This document shows positions 1 to 10,331 of a stretch of 64,000 bases of DNA, piece after piece. Each line of letters starts with the position of its first letter. The first letter of the stretch is position 1. A model generated the notes under the pieces. That model was given only the letters and a program-made list of their open reading frames with translations, did no database searches and was not told the DNA's origin. The DNA comes from Adiantum capillus-veneris (taxonomy: Eukaryota; Streptophyta; Polypodiopsida; Polypodiales; Pteridaceae): positions 150,422,793-150,486,792 of the forward strand of contig CM043958.1 of the NCBI GenBank assembly GCA_014529385.2, written 5' to 3'. The position numbers and the translations under genes are program-made.

Positions 1-660
1 TTGCGAGAAGAGCACTTTGAATTAAGCAGAAGAAATTGAACGTCGCGTGCAGAGAAAGAGTGAGAAAATGGGAGAGAGAAAAGTCATAATTGCATTTGCA
101 CCTCCTTACTGACTTGGCATAGGTGGCCTTTGAGATTTTAAAAAATGATCCTTGGGCTAACTGCCCTAAAAATAGCGTAAAAAGCATTCAAAAAGCACAT
201 TTTTACAAAATTGAACCATAGCATCCTCGAGAGTTGTAGATTAAGGGTACAACCTTGCTTTTTGCAAAAAAGCATCGAAAAACACAAAAAACATGAAAAA
301 GCTAAAAAAAATTGGACTTTCCAAAACTAAAACTAATGTTTGTCTGACCTACTGAGACATGAAAACACCCTTGCTTTTCATTTGAAACCTCAAAACACTG
401 CCAAACAAGAATTCTAAACCAAAAAACTTAGTAAGTGGACATTGGAATCCATTTTTCTTATTTTTAAAAGAGACTCAAAAGTCGAAAATCTTATATCCTC
501 CCACACTTTAAAAATTCAAGGTGTCCTCACCTTGACGTAAATATTAAATAAGTAAGTTTGAAACCTTCTATGAATATAATGCTAATTTAACTATTTCATA
601 GGATATTCAGTTATAATCCTATCCTAGAGAGATTCTGATTACAACACTATGGATAATGCT
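1..660. other. A-rich stretch without a recognisable gene
   Basis: Runs of A and short degenerate words dominate on the plus strand. I found no open frame with retroelement motifs on either strand. On the minus strand this lies downstream of the gag remnant at 661-1717, so it probably holds decayed polyprotein sequence of that element, but no PR or RT motif can be read. Confidence 0.4.
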
Positions 661-1717
661 GGAGCATTAGCGAGTCCAAAAGGTACCAAAAGTTCTTGAT
701 TTTCTCTTTCATCTAGAGTCATTGTATGGAAATTAACATTTGATGTATTTCCTCCACCTTGAGAATTCTAAGTTCTATTGGCTTGGGCTCCTCATTTGGG
801 TTGTCAATTTCCTCTTGAACGAGGTGGTCTATTGAGTGGTCCATTTCTTGTAAAGTATGGATTTCCAAGTCTAAAATTTTGTTGGCTTTGTGGTATGTAT
901 TAGTTCTAGAATGTGAATTTTTGAGGTTTCTTTAGTGTCTGTACCTTTAGCATCATTTTTTCTTGAAAGTTCATAATTTTTTGGATTAAATGAATAATTC
1001 TAAGACACATGGTCAGGCTCAAAAAAATTGAAGCAAAGTTGACATCTTATTGCCCTCCTATATAACATGGCTTCTTGAGTACAAGAAAGTGAAGATCTAG
1101 ACTCATCCTCTAGTGGAGGTCTTTTATTGCCGTTTGATATTTCAATCTCAATGGGCTTACTCGCATCAAGAACATCTGCAGAATTTATAAGGTGCAAGCT
1201 CTGAAGTCTAGTCTTCAAAGGATTATGTAGACTTGACACGAATCGTGCCACTTTGACTTCCTGAGCCATTCCCGCTGGAGCATACTTTACAAGGGTCAAG
1301 AAATGTTGATAATATGACTCTAGGTCTCTGGTCCCTTGAGTACAATCAAGAAACTCAATCATACGGTCCGAATGATATACCTTGTTTTGATAGTACTTCT
1401 TTAGTTGAGTCTTTCGATAATCCCAAGTTGTTGTATCTAGGTTGACATTGTTCTCACTATAATGGAATTTCCATTGTCTTTTCAAATTTGAATTTATCAA
1501 TGATAGCATTGTTCTCGACGGACAAATGAACTAAATCAAAATAATCATCCATGTGCTCAATCCAATCCTCAAGATCCTTGCCTACATCTTTGCCTTCGTT
1601 AAAGTTCCCACGTTGTGACTTTCAAAGCATAGCATCAAAGTCACGATCAATGATAGTCAGCTGAGATGCAATTGGGACATTGGTATTAGCAGCCACTCCA
1701 TTTCCTCTAGGAGGCAT
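661..1717 (-). pseudogene. gag: gag remnant of a Ty3/gypsy element (gypsy A type)
   Basis: Capsid/nucleocapsid polyprotein of an LTR retrotransposon, degraded. The likely start is the ATG at 1717-1715 (MPPRGNG...), chosen because the homologous gag at 46580 starts the same way (MPPKGNT...). Frameshifts separate the N-terminal part from the open stretch at 1000-1509, which holds the capsid core: YYQNKVYHSDRM, FLDCTQGTRDLESYYQHF and LTLVKYAPAG are typical of plant Retrotrans_gag domains. A lone CQLC near 1020 may be a nucleocapsid remnant, without a full zinc knuckle. The element's PBS lies at 2268-2279, upstream on the same strand, which fixes the orientation. No PR or RT follows. Confidence 0.85.
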
Positions 1718-2267
1718 GATTGATTATTGCATCACGTCAAATTCAAAACTTTATATTAATTGGTTGGTAATATATTACATTAATCTTCCTGCACTACAAG
1801 TCAAAAGGGTGGGTGGGAGGGAAAATTTTAAACCATAATTTTCTAAGAAACGGGTAGTCATTTACACCTAGCTGGAAGACAAGGTCTAGTTATGAGGTTT
1901 CAAAAGTCAGTTATACTATCATCAAAACCTCCTACACTTTTGCTGAAGTAATCAAAAGTCACCATAGGCCAATTACTAGCTACAAAACAGAAATTAAAAA
2001 ATCATTAATACACTTGTATCACACTCCAATTAATTCATTATAACCGAATACCACATAAATCCATAGAAGAAGACAATTCAAATAGGTTTCATCAATCAAT
2101 ATCACATAATCCATAGAAGAAGACAATTCAAATAGGTTTCATCAATCAATATCACTCTTAAATGCATTGTGAATACGGATTCTTTCTCAAACAACATGAA
2201 TGAATGCGTGCATGATGCATAAGTAGCTTGATTAGCATTAGACTTTAGGCTACCTCTATAATCTTAG
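1718..2267 (-). other. untranslated leader of the gypsy A type element
   Basis: This is the sequence between the PBS and gag on the minus strand. It contains no coding motif. It carries the 50-bp tandem duplication listed separately. Confidence 0.5.
2055..2155. repeat. 50-bp tandem duplication
   Basis: Two adjacent, essentially identical 50-bp units; the word CCATAGAAGAAGACAATTC occurs at 2061 and again at 2111. It lies in the retroelement leader and looks like a local duplication after insertion. Confidence 0.9.
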
Positions 2268-2279
2268 GCTCTGATACCA
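2268..2279 (-). promoter_or_regulatory. primer binding site, initiator tRNA-Met type
   Basis: On the minus strand the sequence reads TGGTATCAGAGC, the usual plant site pairing with the 3' end of initiator tRNA-Met, where minus-strand cDNA synthesis starts. It sits two bases inside the LTR edge at 2282 and about 550 bp upstream of gag. Confidence 0.85.
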
Positions 2280-2281
2280 AG

Positions 2282-3177
2282 TGATAGATACCTCTTCCTA
2301 GGTTCTATGCAAAAATATATATTCTACACTTTTATACAATTTCAATATAGATAAGAGTTGCAGAAGCGTTTGCGTCCCGGGGGACTCACCATGGAAAACT
2401 TACCGCACCACGTAAGTGCAAGGGAGGGGGGTTCTTACATAAGCGTATAAGTTAGGGGTAGGCCCCTCATAATTTATCTCCCAAGCTTAAAAATAAGGGA
2501 GGGGGGTATCATATTTATGGGGGAAGAGGGGGCGAGAGGGAACTTTACCCGAACGATTGGTCACTGGTGTGCACTAGAACTTGGATGAATTTTGAGAAAG
2601 TTTTTTATTGGGTCATACATCAAATTTTGCATCAAGACGGTCATAGATAAGGGTTGATTTGGAGTAGGTCAAGTATTAATTTACACCACATTTTGATGAC
2701 TCAGAATTGGATGAGTAGCCGGAGTGCAAGCTGATTGGGCACATAGTTTGAAAATCAAATTAAGACACATTGAGGGTATATCTAGCTATCAATAGCAGTA
2801 GTTCCTTAGTACATTGCCAGTCACTATGCTACACACTCTTTGACTACTTTTACTTACTTAGATCATGTGAGACCTTAATTTTATATGTAATATAGGGGTA
2901 TGATTGTTTTTCTCATTGATTGTCGTATAAGTGTAGAAAGAGGGTCATATTTCCTAATATGAGTCGTATATAGGGGTTTTATCAAAGTTGTCCCGCTCGC
3001 AGGTGGCATCCCATTTTTTATATAGAGTGAATCCCCCAGGGTTTGCATAGGAGAGGAGTTATCAGCATCCGACCTAGCATGGAGTTTATGACAATTTGGC
3101 TACACACGACAATAAGTAGACTCAAAACACCTATACGTTGAGAATGTACAAAGATGTATAGAGAGCTATTCAAAAAA
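2282..3177 (-). other. 3' edge of a 5' LTR plus unresolved sequence
   Basis: The LTR of the minus-strand element ends at 2282 (reading ...ATCTATCA just before the PBS). Its outer boundary cannot be placed because no partner LTR is in the window. From about 2570 to 3177 I see no gene and no repeat shared with other parts of the window. G-rich tracts (GGGAGGGGGG) occur at about 2425-2540. Confidence 0.4.
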
Positions 3178-3522
3178 TCAATGATGTTTAACATCTTTGG
3201 AGAAAATTGAGTTCACACTTAGACACTCTTTGCAAGGACCTTGCAGTTTAGACAATGCTAGAGTATTTATAGCATCAACATCCTTGTTTTTTGGCACAAG
3301 TATACCACGATCTTTAAAAAAGATAGCATAGTTGACAGTGCTTATGACATTCGGATATATAAAATCAATGAGAGATTGAATACAATTCTCTTCAAGAAGC
3401 ATACTCAAAGGCAACACCAACTCATTGCAATTATCTATATGTATATTTTCATTGCCAATATCAAGCAACCATTTAGCAAATGATCTCTCAATTTCAACAA
3501 TTATACAATTCTTAAAACTCAT
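3178..3522 (-). pseudogene. PIF1-like helicase fragment, probably from a Helitron
   Basis: A 114-residue open stretch that matches, from memory of the family, the C-terminal part of the PIF1-type helicase in plant Helitron RepHel proteins. Motifs in order are FAKWLLDIGN, a short acidic segment, LIDFIYPN, NYAIFFKDRGIL, VPKNKDVDAIN and a serine-rich LSVNSIF. In intact proteins this region binds ATP and DNA during rolling-circle transposition. The upstream helicase motifs are missing because the chromovirus LTR fragment starts at about 3552, and no HUH replicase, CTRR end or hairpin is visible. A cellular PIF1 pseudogene is possible but less likely in this setting. Confidence 0.8.
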
Positions 3523-3551
3523 ATTTCAGTAATATGGAAAACCTTTATATT

Positions 3552-3898
3552 TTGGCACCCAAAACACAAATAATAAATTAATTACCAAACTCCACAAGAA
3601 GGGGTGCCGTAGAGTTTCGGTGCTATGATTTTAGGACTTTCTTGTGTAGATGCTCTCAATTTTCCCTTTCCTCTCTCTTATGCTATGCTGTGTACTCCCT
3701 AATTATGTCTACAACTCTTACACTCTCTTACACTTTGTCCTTGTCAATCTATTCTCTTGTGTGTGTGTGTGTGTGTGTGTTGTCTAGTCTAGGTGTATGT
3801 GTGTACTTGGATTTGGGAGAGAAGATGACATGTTGATGGTGAATTCTGTGTTGAATTGTTGAATTTTCCAAGCAACCGGTCTTCCCTCTCTCCCAACA
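3552..3898 (+). repeat. partial 5' LTR of the chromovirus
   Basis: Aligns over its length with the end of the 3' LTR (13145-13474). Shared words include CCAAACTCCACAAGAAGG, CTTGTGTAGATGCTCTCAAT, the (GT)n tract and GGATTTGGGAGAGAAGATGA. It ends CCCAACA, directly followed by the PBS. The first ~340 bp present in the 3' LTR are missing. Confidence 0.88.
3759..3781 (+). repeat. (GT)n microsatellite within the LTR
   Basis: About ten GT dinucleotides. The same tract, longer, lies at the same place in the 3' LTR at about 13345-13375. Confidence 0.9.
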
Positions 3899-3899
3899 G

Positions 3900-3911
3900 T
3901 GGTATCAAAGC
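3900..3911 (+). promoter_or_regulatory. primer binding site, initiator tRNA-Met type
   Basis: TGGTATCAAAGC follows the LTR end by one base. It differs by one base (A for G) from the common TGGTATCAGAGC. Confidence 0.85.
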
Positions 3912-5070
3912 ATTTGGTTTGCGGAAAACTAGCAATTTATTTTTAAAATCTATAAAGGATGCTGTGAATCGGCAACATTGGACTTGCAAATTAAAGCTCA
4001 ATTGGCAATTAATCAACAATTTATTCAATAACTTTTGCTTATTGACGATCAAAATTGGGTATGTCCGGCATTTAATCCAAAGCAATTGAAATTTCTTTAA
4101 AATAGTGAAAGTGTGGGTGAGAAGACAAGAAGAAGCAATTGGAAGGCTTTAGAAGGGGCGTCAAAAATTTGACAGAGAGCAAGGGGGAATTCTAAGATAT
4201 TTTTGAGGACATAATTTCAAAGGCCAACTCAAGCTTGTCGAGAGGCTCCTATGCAAAGGAAATTGATCAAAAGCCAACCAAATTGAGCTTTTTGGCTAAC
4301 AGTTTCCGTGTGAAGCCTGGCTTACACACACATCCTTGCTTGAAGGTCGACCTCCACCAAAGCGTGCAAAATTCGCATCATAGTGAGTGCCCTAGCTTGT
4401 GGACGAGTTCTCCCTCTTACCTTGCGGTCCAAAACGGCCTGCAAACGTCACCATATTCCCCTTTCAAATCGCGTTGTTGACTCTGCTGTAGATCACTATC
4501 TCAAGATTTATTTACCTCATGTATTCACACTCTATTAACTTTAAAAAGGTATGGCCATTCTCAATTGACCACAGCCTTTTCAATCGCCCATTGCATGGGT
4601 AAATTAAGGGAAAGTTCACCCCCTTTGACCTCCTTGACCGGCCACCACGAACACAAGCAGTAAGAAATAGAAAATATTTTTTTTGGTCGCCCATTATCAG
4701 CAATCATTGCAAGCCGCCTTCACATGCCCCTTTAAAGTCCCTCGGTTGCCCACTCTTCAAAATACCCTTTGAACACAATTACAATTTGCCTTTACTTGTG
4801 GGACACGTGAGATTGGATGCCGGTGAAAGTTCCATTGATTTGCAGACCGACCGCTCAATTGTTCATTGTTCTCAACCAAACTTGGAGCACCATATTTCTG
4901 GACTGGATGCCACCACCGATCATCAAGCTAAGTACCCATTCATTTTTTCTTATTCCTTTATTCTTAATTTTTAGCATTATCTTGCATATCATCATCTACA
5001 GTTACACTCATGGGCCTTTATAAATAAGTAAATAAATATAAAAATAAATAAAGAAAGAAAAGCATGCAAT
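3912..5070 (+). other. chromovirus leader, no gene seen
   Basis: About 1.1 kb between the PBS and the first gag-like sequence. Short open frames exist on both strands, but none shows a conserved motif. Confidence 0.5.
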
Positions 5071-5950
5071 CATGGCACATCTTCCACAGTCGCCCATGAT
5101 TGCTGAACAACTCACTAATGTGCAACAATCTTTCACTTATGAACACATGTGAACGTAAGATTTTGAAGATAAATTTTTGCATTCTGCACGCATAGAATCT
5201 GCACCGTAACCAAAGCAAAACAAAACTAGCAGAATAGCCTTCACTTTCAAGGATTTTGATTGCACTAAAGATGCTAGCATGGTTTAGTCAGTTAGATGAC
5301 TATTTTCATGAAGATTTTTTTGAACGTAAATAGGTAAAGTGTGCATCAAATCATCTCACCAATAGCGCTGCATTGTGGGGGAACGCCACCAAACAGCATG
5401 GTAAAAGACCACATACCTGGCGTGCATTCAAAAAGTTGTTTTTACCTCAATTTTTGCCCACACAACATAAAGCTAAAGCTTGACACCAATGGGATTTAAT
5501 TTGACAGGATCAAAATGAATATGTGCAGGGCTACACTGATCGTTTTTGGAACTGTTTAATTCAATTGTAAGCTATTGAACATGTTAGTCATAGGAAATTG
5601 AAGCATAAGTATATATCTAGCTTAGCACTACAATTTGGTGTTGAGCTAGATATGTTTGAACCAAATTCCTTGTCAAAGGCTACTGATTTGGATCTTAATG
5701 TGGAGAAGAAGAAAGGTGGACAACCTTCTCACACCAAACAACTGCTAACACTAACCATAACAAGAAAGAAGCCTTTCTCTCCTAGCTTTGACATGAACAA
5801 ACATAAAAGCCGTACCTTTTTCAAGAGATGTAGATTTGACAACTCTGCTATAACTTCTCAACCTTTTGGTAACAACAACAACAACACACAACACACAACA
5901 ACGAGGCAACCAAAATTCTTCCAACCAAATTCCTACTCAAAACTCTAATG
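5071..5950 (+). pseudogene. gag: gag capsid domain of the chromovirus
   Basis: Degraded capsid polyprotein. In three plus frames one reads LAWFSQLDDYFHED, then ALWGNATKQHGK, TWRAFKKLFLPQF, QGYTDRFWNCL and HKYISSLALQFGVELD, which is the usual order of a plant Retrotrans_gag domain. Premature stops occur near 5157, 5272 and 5483. The segment from 5598 to 5948 is open and ends in an Asn/Gln-rich tail (about 5866-5945). The zinc knuckle follows at about 5965 in another frame. Confidence 0.8.
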
Positions 5951-5959
5951 GTAACAAAA

Positions 5960-6702
5960 AGGTGAAATGTTTTAAATGTTTCTAGTATGGCACTATGTGG
6001 ATAAGTGCCCAATTGGTCCTGCTAAGAGTAATAGCTAACCCAATGGCCAATCCAATGGAGTCAACCAAAATCCAAACCAGAGACCTTTCAATAACAATCT
6101 CCCCAACGGTGCTACAATTAACTTCATCGAAGATACTAATCCCAACAACAATGAAGTGGAAGCCAATTACAATGAGAGATATGATCATGATGACAACCCA
6201 TCTTCAGGTACTTCTATATCTCCTCATACCTTGTTTAGAGTGCAAGGCAAAGCCAAGGGTGAAAGTATCACCATTCTTTTAGATGATGGCAATAGCCATG
6301 ATTTTATTTTTTCAAGATAAGCACAACAACTCGCTCTATCTCTGAAATTTCTTCACCTCAAAAAGTCAAAACTGTTTTTAATAATCAATGTTTTAATTGC
6401 CAAACCCAAGTCATATTGAAGTTTGTATTGGTGAATTTACACAAGCATGTCCATTTTTAGTAGCACCATTGCATGGTCTTGACATGATTTTGGGAATTCC
6501 ATTCCATTGTGAATTTGATCCGTTGATTAATTGCAAACCACGTACCATGTCTCTCACTCATAACAATAAAAAAAATCCCATCCAAGCAACACTAGCACAT
6601 AAAAAATTTCCACTTCTCTCTCACACTCAAGCCAAAAGAGCAATTCAAAAACATGGGAAAACATGTCTGGTATTAGTAAATCAAATCTTCGTTGAAACTT
6701 AA
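5960..6702 (+). pseudogene. nucleocapsid zinc knuckle and aspartic protease of the chromovirus
   Basis: The CCHC knuckle reads KCFKCF-YG...DKC with a stop inside, followed by an Asn/Pro-rich linker and the protease active-site region ITILLDDGNSHDFI near 6270. Intact proteins have D-S/T-G there; this copy has D-D-G. The protease would cut Gag-Pol inside particles. A downstream open part (6397-6702) holds QACPFLVAPLHGLDMILGIP, the protease C-terminal HG(L/M)D..LG motif. At least one frameshift lies between the active site and this part. Confidence 0.8.
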
Positions 6703-6955
6703 ACTTCACATAACTCCTTACATGATGAGTTTCTTTCACAATTGGAAAGTTTTTTCATGCATGACCTACCACTTGGAATTCCACATTCACGTCCAGAAGA
6801 CCACACAATAGATATAATACCGGGTAGTGAACCTCCTAGTAGAGCACCTTACCATGTAAATCCAACTGCACACAGGAAGATACAAACTCAAATCACTGAC
6901 TTGCTTGATTGAGGACTTATAAGACCTAGTGGTTCACCATACGGAGCTCCAATAT
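6703..6955 (+). pseudogene. reverse transcriptase, N-terminal part, cut by an insertion
   Basis: Reads LPLGIPHSRPEDHTIDI, SEPPSRAPYHVNP, IQTQITDLLD, then a stop in place of a residue, GLIRPSGSPYGAPI and the copia insertion. This is the connection between PR and the RT fingers in Ty3/gypsy. The frame resumes at 10332 after the nested element. Confidence 0.85.
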
Positions 6956-7163
6956 TTTTGGGGTAAAGGTATTGTGCCTCTTACCTCGATCGAACACGTC
7001 AGAGACGTCCGACCGTCCATTACTTGTACACACCTTATTCTTTACTAGATAGGAGAATAAGGGGCTTTCTCACACATATAGTGTCAAGTTGCTCCACCCA
7101 CATCCTGTGTTCTCTCTCTTCCCTTCTTTCTCTCTGCACATGCACCACATTCGTGCACTCACA
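6956..7163 (+). repeat. 5' LTR of the nested copia
   Basis: 208 bp, beginning TTTTGGGGTAAAG (TG mutated to TT; the sister LTRs begin TGTTGGG) and ending ACTCACA. It matches 10115-10326 and 24838-25067 throughout, for example CTTACCTCG.TCG.ACAC and TTGTACACACCTTATTCT. Confidence 0.92.
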
Positions 7164-7165
7164 AT

Positions 7166-7177
7166 TGGTATCAGAGT
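7166..7177 (+). promoter_or_regulatory. primer binding site, initiator tRNA-Met type
   Basis: TGGTATCAGAG(T) begins two bases after the LTR end. The last base of the usual TGGTATCAGAGC is altered. Confidence 0.85.
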
Positions 7178-8471
7178 GCATGACGATCGTAAAGTGCACG
7201 ACGGCTTCGAGAGCTTCAAGGCTCGCTCTCGGCGGTGGGGAGTTCAAGAAAGCTTAAAAGCTTTGTGAGAATGCAATGTGAGCTTGTGAGATTAGTTGAG
7301 AGTGATGTATGCTCTTGTGGAAGCTCAGAAAGGAGTGTGGAAGATTGTGTGTAATTGAAGATGCTGTCCTAAAAACTGTGTGCGTAGCAGCACTGTCTTT
7401 AGATTCATTTTTTTGCTTGTAGAACGAAGATCTGAGTATTTTGTCCGCAAATCCCATCCATTTCGATGTGGTCTACAACCTTGCAGAAGGAACTTTTTGA
7501 AAATTCCTCAAACGACTGATATTGAGCTCAGACTGATTGTATACAAAAATTGCAGGTTTTTTGTTTTCGCATAGTGTGCGAGTTTGATGCACTTTTGGAA
7601 GTACGGGAGGTGCTCCAAGTTGGGTGCATACGTTTTGAGCTGAAGATGCAATTGCAACTTATGAAAAGCTTGTGGTTTGAGAGTTTTTGGTAGATTTGGG
7701 CAAAGAGTCACGGAGGCGTTTACACACCATTGAAGCGGTCTCTTGAGAGAAACGGTTTTTGGAGCACATAACTGGAGCTTCTTTCACAAATTTTCACAGG
7801 ATACTGGTAGTGATTTTGTGCTTGGATTGTGGTCTTTGCACGTGGATTTTCATATGATGAGTGCACATGGTTGATGCCCATTGTACGTGCATTTTTTCAA
7901 GCACTTTCAAGTGCTAGTGAGCTCTTTTGAGAGCATTGTTTTTGCATTGATCAAGTTTTTGGATTGCAACTCTTTTGGTGCTTGCCGATGCGCGGCCAGT
8001 GTGTTGATGTATGTTGAGTGCAAATTTCCATTGTATGTGAAAATGTGGAGCCATTTTGGCATTTCTACTCATTGGCATTGAGTAGTGTTATGGTTTATGG
8101 TTTATAATCCTCTTTCGAAGACTATAATGGTCAAGGTTTACTCCCACTTTGCCATACTTTTGGTTGATAGATTTTTGTTAGTTTGTAGTGGCGAGAGCTT
8201 CTCCCACTTTCGCATCTTGGATGCGATTTTATGGCTAAGATTTTGCTCCAGTTATAAAGGAGACTCTCCTGAATTTTTTGCCAGGTTTTATGCGTTTGGG
8301 ACATGTGTTAGAGAGTTGTTTTAGCCACATTTTGGATCGTGCCTATGCGGATGGTCATTTTGCTTGCGCTCTCATTGTGTATGATTAGTTCTTGGTTTTG
8401 GCAGAGGGTTATGCGCTTTATGCGATGTTTGCCATAGTTTTGGTGGCAGGTGTTTTTAGCTAGTTTTTTTT
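7178..8471 (+). other. leader of the nested copia, gag not resolvable
   Basis: About 1.3 kb that aligns with 25082-26200 of the sister copy, so it is a conserved part of the family. Short words resembling a gag N-terminus occur (ALVEAQKGVWKIV near 7310), but no continuous frame survives in either copy. Confidence 0.45.
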
Positions 8472-9020
8472 TTGCATTGTATTGAGCGGTTATGCTCTTG
8501 TAGACAATGCATCTGCACTTTGTGTGGGCTGATCTATAAACTCATTTTGTGCTCAGTTATGGCATCTTGCAATGACAATTTGTCATTGGATACACATGTT
8601 GGTGTATTAGGCAAATCTCAGAGGTGCAGACATGTGGTTTGCTGGCATTGTGGCAGACCAGGAAACATGACGAGACGTTGTTTCAGGCATTGGAGATATC
8701 ACAGGTTTCCATTGGTTGTTGGTGAGAGTATGAGTGTGGTAGACACTCTTACTTCTAAAGGTTCACCTAGACATGCATGGACTTTGTCTCACAATTGGTA
8801 GCTGGACAGTAGTGCTTTACACAATGTTACTCCTCGCAGGGAGTGGTTTAGCATGTTTTTTGCTCTGAGACAAGATGGTGTTCATGGTGTGGGTGACATT
8901 CGTTTGCATTTTTCCAGTGGGAGAATGCTTGTGCTCCATGATGTTCAATATGTGCTTGATGCTCATAGGATTTTGATCTCCATCTCGCAGCTTATAGATT
9001 GTGGGTGTCATATTTAGTTG
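8472..9020 (+). pseudogene. copia nucleocapsid knuckle and protease active-site region
   Basis: An open stretch at 8472-8801 contains CWHCGRPGNMTRRC (8640-8681), a CCHC zinc knuckle in which the histidine is replaced by asparagine. Just after its stop the copia protease pattern follows: LDSSALHNVTP (D-S-G has become D-S-S), REW, then VHGVGDIRLHF and VLHDVQYVLDAHRILISISQLID. This is the standard order of copia Gag end and PR start. The pre-integrase domain that should come next is absent or unrecognisable. Confidence 0.82.
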
Positions 9021-9343
9021 ATTGTTGAGTCTTACTTGATGACAAGAGGTTTGCTTGTGATTGCGCAATGCCATCATGGTGCTCATTTGACTCTTCTCTA
9101 TGTTCTTGGTGTCAAAGACGCCATAGTCTCTGTGAGTCCGTTGCCATGTAGAAATTTGCAGTCTAGGTGAGTACACTTTGGTGATGAGCATTGTGACACT
9201 TTGCTTGTTGTGCATGCAGGGTTTGAGGATAGACATGTAGAGTAGGACAACTCCTTGAGTGCAAAAATAGAGCAGTTATTGGTGGTGGTGGTGATGAATT
9301 TTGATACTTTGCCAGAGTTAGAGAGCAGAGCAATGAGTCACAT

Positions 9344-10027
9344 GTGCAAGACAATGCAATTTCAGTGACTTTGCAAAAATGTACTTTTTTAGATGAGCTC
9401 CAAAGTGTTGTACAAGACATGTTTGTAGATGCAGAGTTAGAGAGGCCATGCTCTAGCGAGACACATCAAATTGATCCTCTTAGGACAGAGATGAATCCTA
9501 CCATGGAGATGAGCGATATGGAGTTCTTTGACATGCTCATGCCAAAGGCTGATATGGTGATGCTAGGACATGAGGATACAAATCCTATGGATGATGAGGG
9601 AGTGACTACTACCCTAGACTTAGGATTGATGCATCCATATGCGACTAGTTCTTGTGATGATGTAGTGAGGGTTGAGATACCTACTGTGGATAGATTGGTA
9701 GAGGTCATTGCTCATGGTGTTAATGCAATTGGCATGGATATACTGGCAGAGATTACGCATTTGTCACCAGCGTTCATGACTCTTATGTACGACCTCTTAG
9801 TGTCAAGACTCAACATAGCAACTACAATGGGAGCATTTGTAGTTGGGTTTGCTAGGCGTGTGATGATTGATGCTAGCATGATGCATCATGGAGCGATGTA
9901 CGTCATTACAGGATACCTGCAGGGTATGCATACTGATTCTAGCAAGGATATACGCTTTCGAACACCACTAGAGCCTACACGGAGGCATGCATTAGCTTCT
10001 TCGAGAGAGCTAGTGGGTATTGGTTGA
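9344..10027 (+). CDS. unknown 227-residue protein of the non-autonomous copia
   Basis: The longest intact frame of the element, ending 87 bp before the 3' LTR, where integrase, RT or RNase H would normally be encoded. I do not recognise it. The N-terminal ~75 residues are acidic and methionine-rich (several Met-Glu and Asp-Met words); the middle (about 95-180) is more hydrophobic and could be helical; the C-terminus is basic (EPTRRHALASSREL). No zinc, nuclease or polymerase motif is visible. It is open while the surrounding gag/PR is broken, which hints at late loss of constraint or at chance. The ATG at 9344 is simply the first in frame; an upstream start across a stop is possible. Confidence 0.5.
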   Translation: MQDNAISVTLQKCTFLDELQSVVQDMFVDAELERPCSSETHQIDPLRTEMNPTMEMSDMEFFDMLMPKADMVMLGHEDTNPMDDEGVTTTLDLGLMHPYATSSCDDVVRVEIPTVDRLVEVIAHGVNAIGMDILAEITHLSPAFMTLMYDLLVSRLNIATTMGAFVVGFARRVMIDASMMHHGAMYVITGYLQGMHTDSSKDIRFRTPLEPTRRHALASSRELVGIG

Positions 10028-10094
10028 GACGAGTTTCATCCCTTACCTACTATACATACTACTAGGTACTATAGTAGTACCTTTTATTGGCACA

Positions 10095-10114
10095 TTCGCC
10101 TTTAAGTGGGAGGA
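10095..10114 (+). promoter_or_regulatory. polypurine tract of the nested copia
   Basis: AAGTGGGAGGA directly precedes the 3' LTR. Such a tract primes plus-strand cDNA synthesis. Confidence 0.75.
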
Positions 10115-10326
10115 TGTTGGGATAAAGGCGTTGTGCCTCTTACCTCGGTCGGACACATTAGAGATGTCCAACCATCCATTACTTGTACACACCTTATTCT
10201 ATACTAGATAGAAGAATAAGGGGCTCTCACACACACATAGTGAGTGTTGAGTTGCTCCGCCCACATCCTATGTTCTCTCTCTCCCCTTCTCCCTCTCCAC
10301 ATACACACCACATTCGCACACTCACA
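10115..10326 (+). repeat. 3' LTR of the nested copia
   Basis: 212 bp, TGTTGGGATAAAGG...CACTCACA. It differs from the 5' LTR at scattered bases, consistent with an old insertion. Confidence 0.92.
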
Positions 10327-10331
10327 AATAC

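Larger units (their letters stand above)
6956..10326 (+). mobile_element. non-autonomous Ty1/copia element nested in chromovirus RT
   Basis: Complete element of about 3.4 kb: 5' LTR 6956-7163, iMet PBS, a long poorly coding leader, a nucleocapsid/protease remnant at 8610-9020, an unfamiliar 227-residue ORF, PPT, and 3' LTR 10115-10326. The flanks are AATAT and AATAC, a 5-bp target duplication with one change, and the chromovirus RT frame continues across it. No copia integrase, RT or RNase H is present, so it must have been moved by another element's enzymes. A second copy of the family begins at 24838. Confidence 0.9.
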
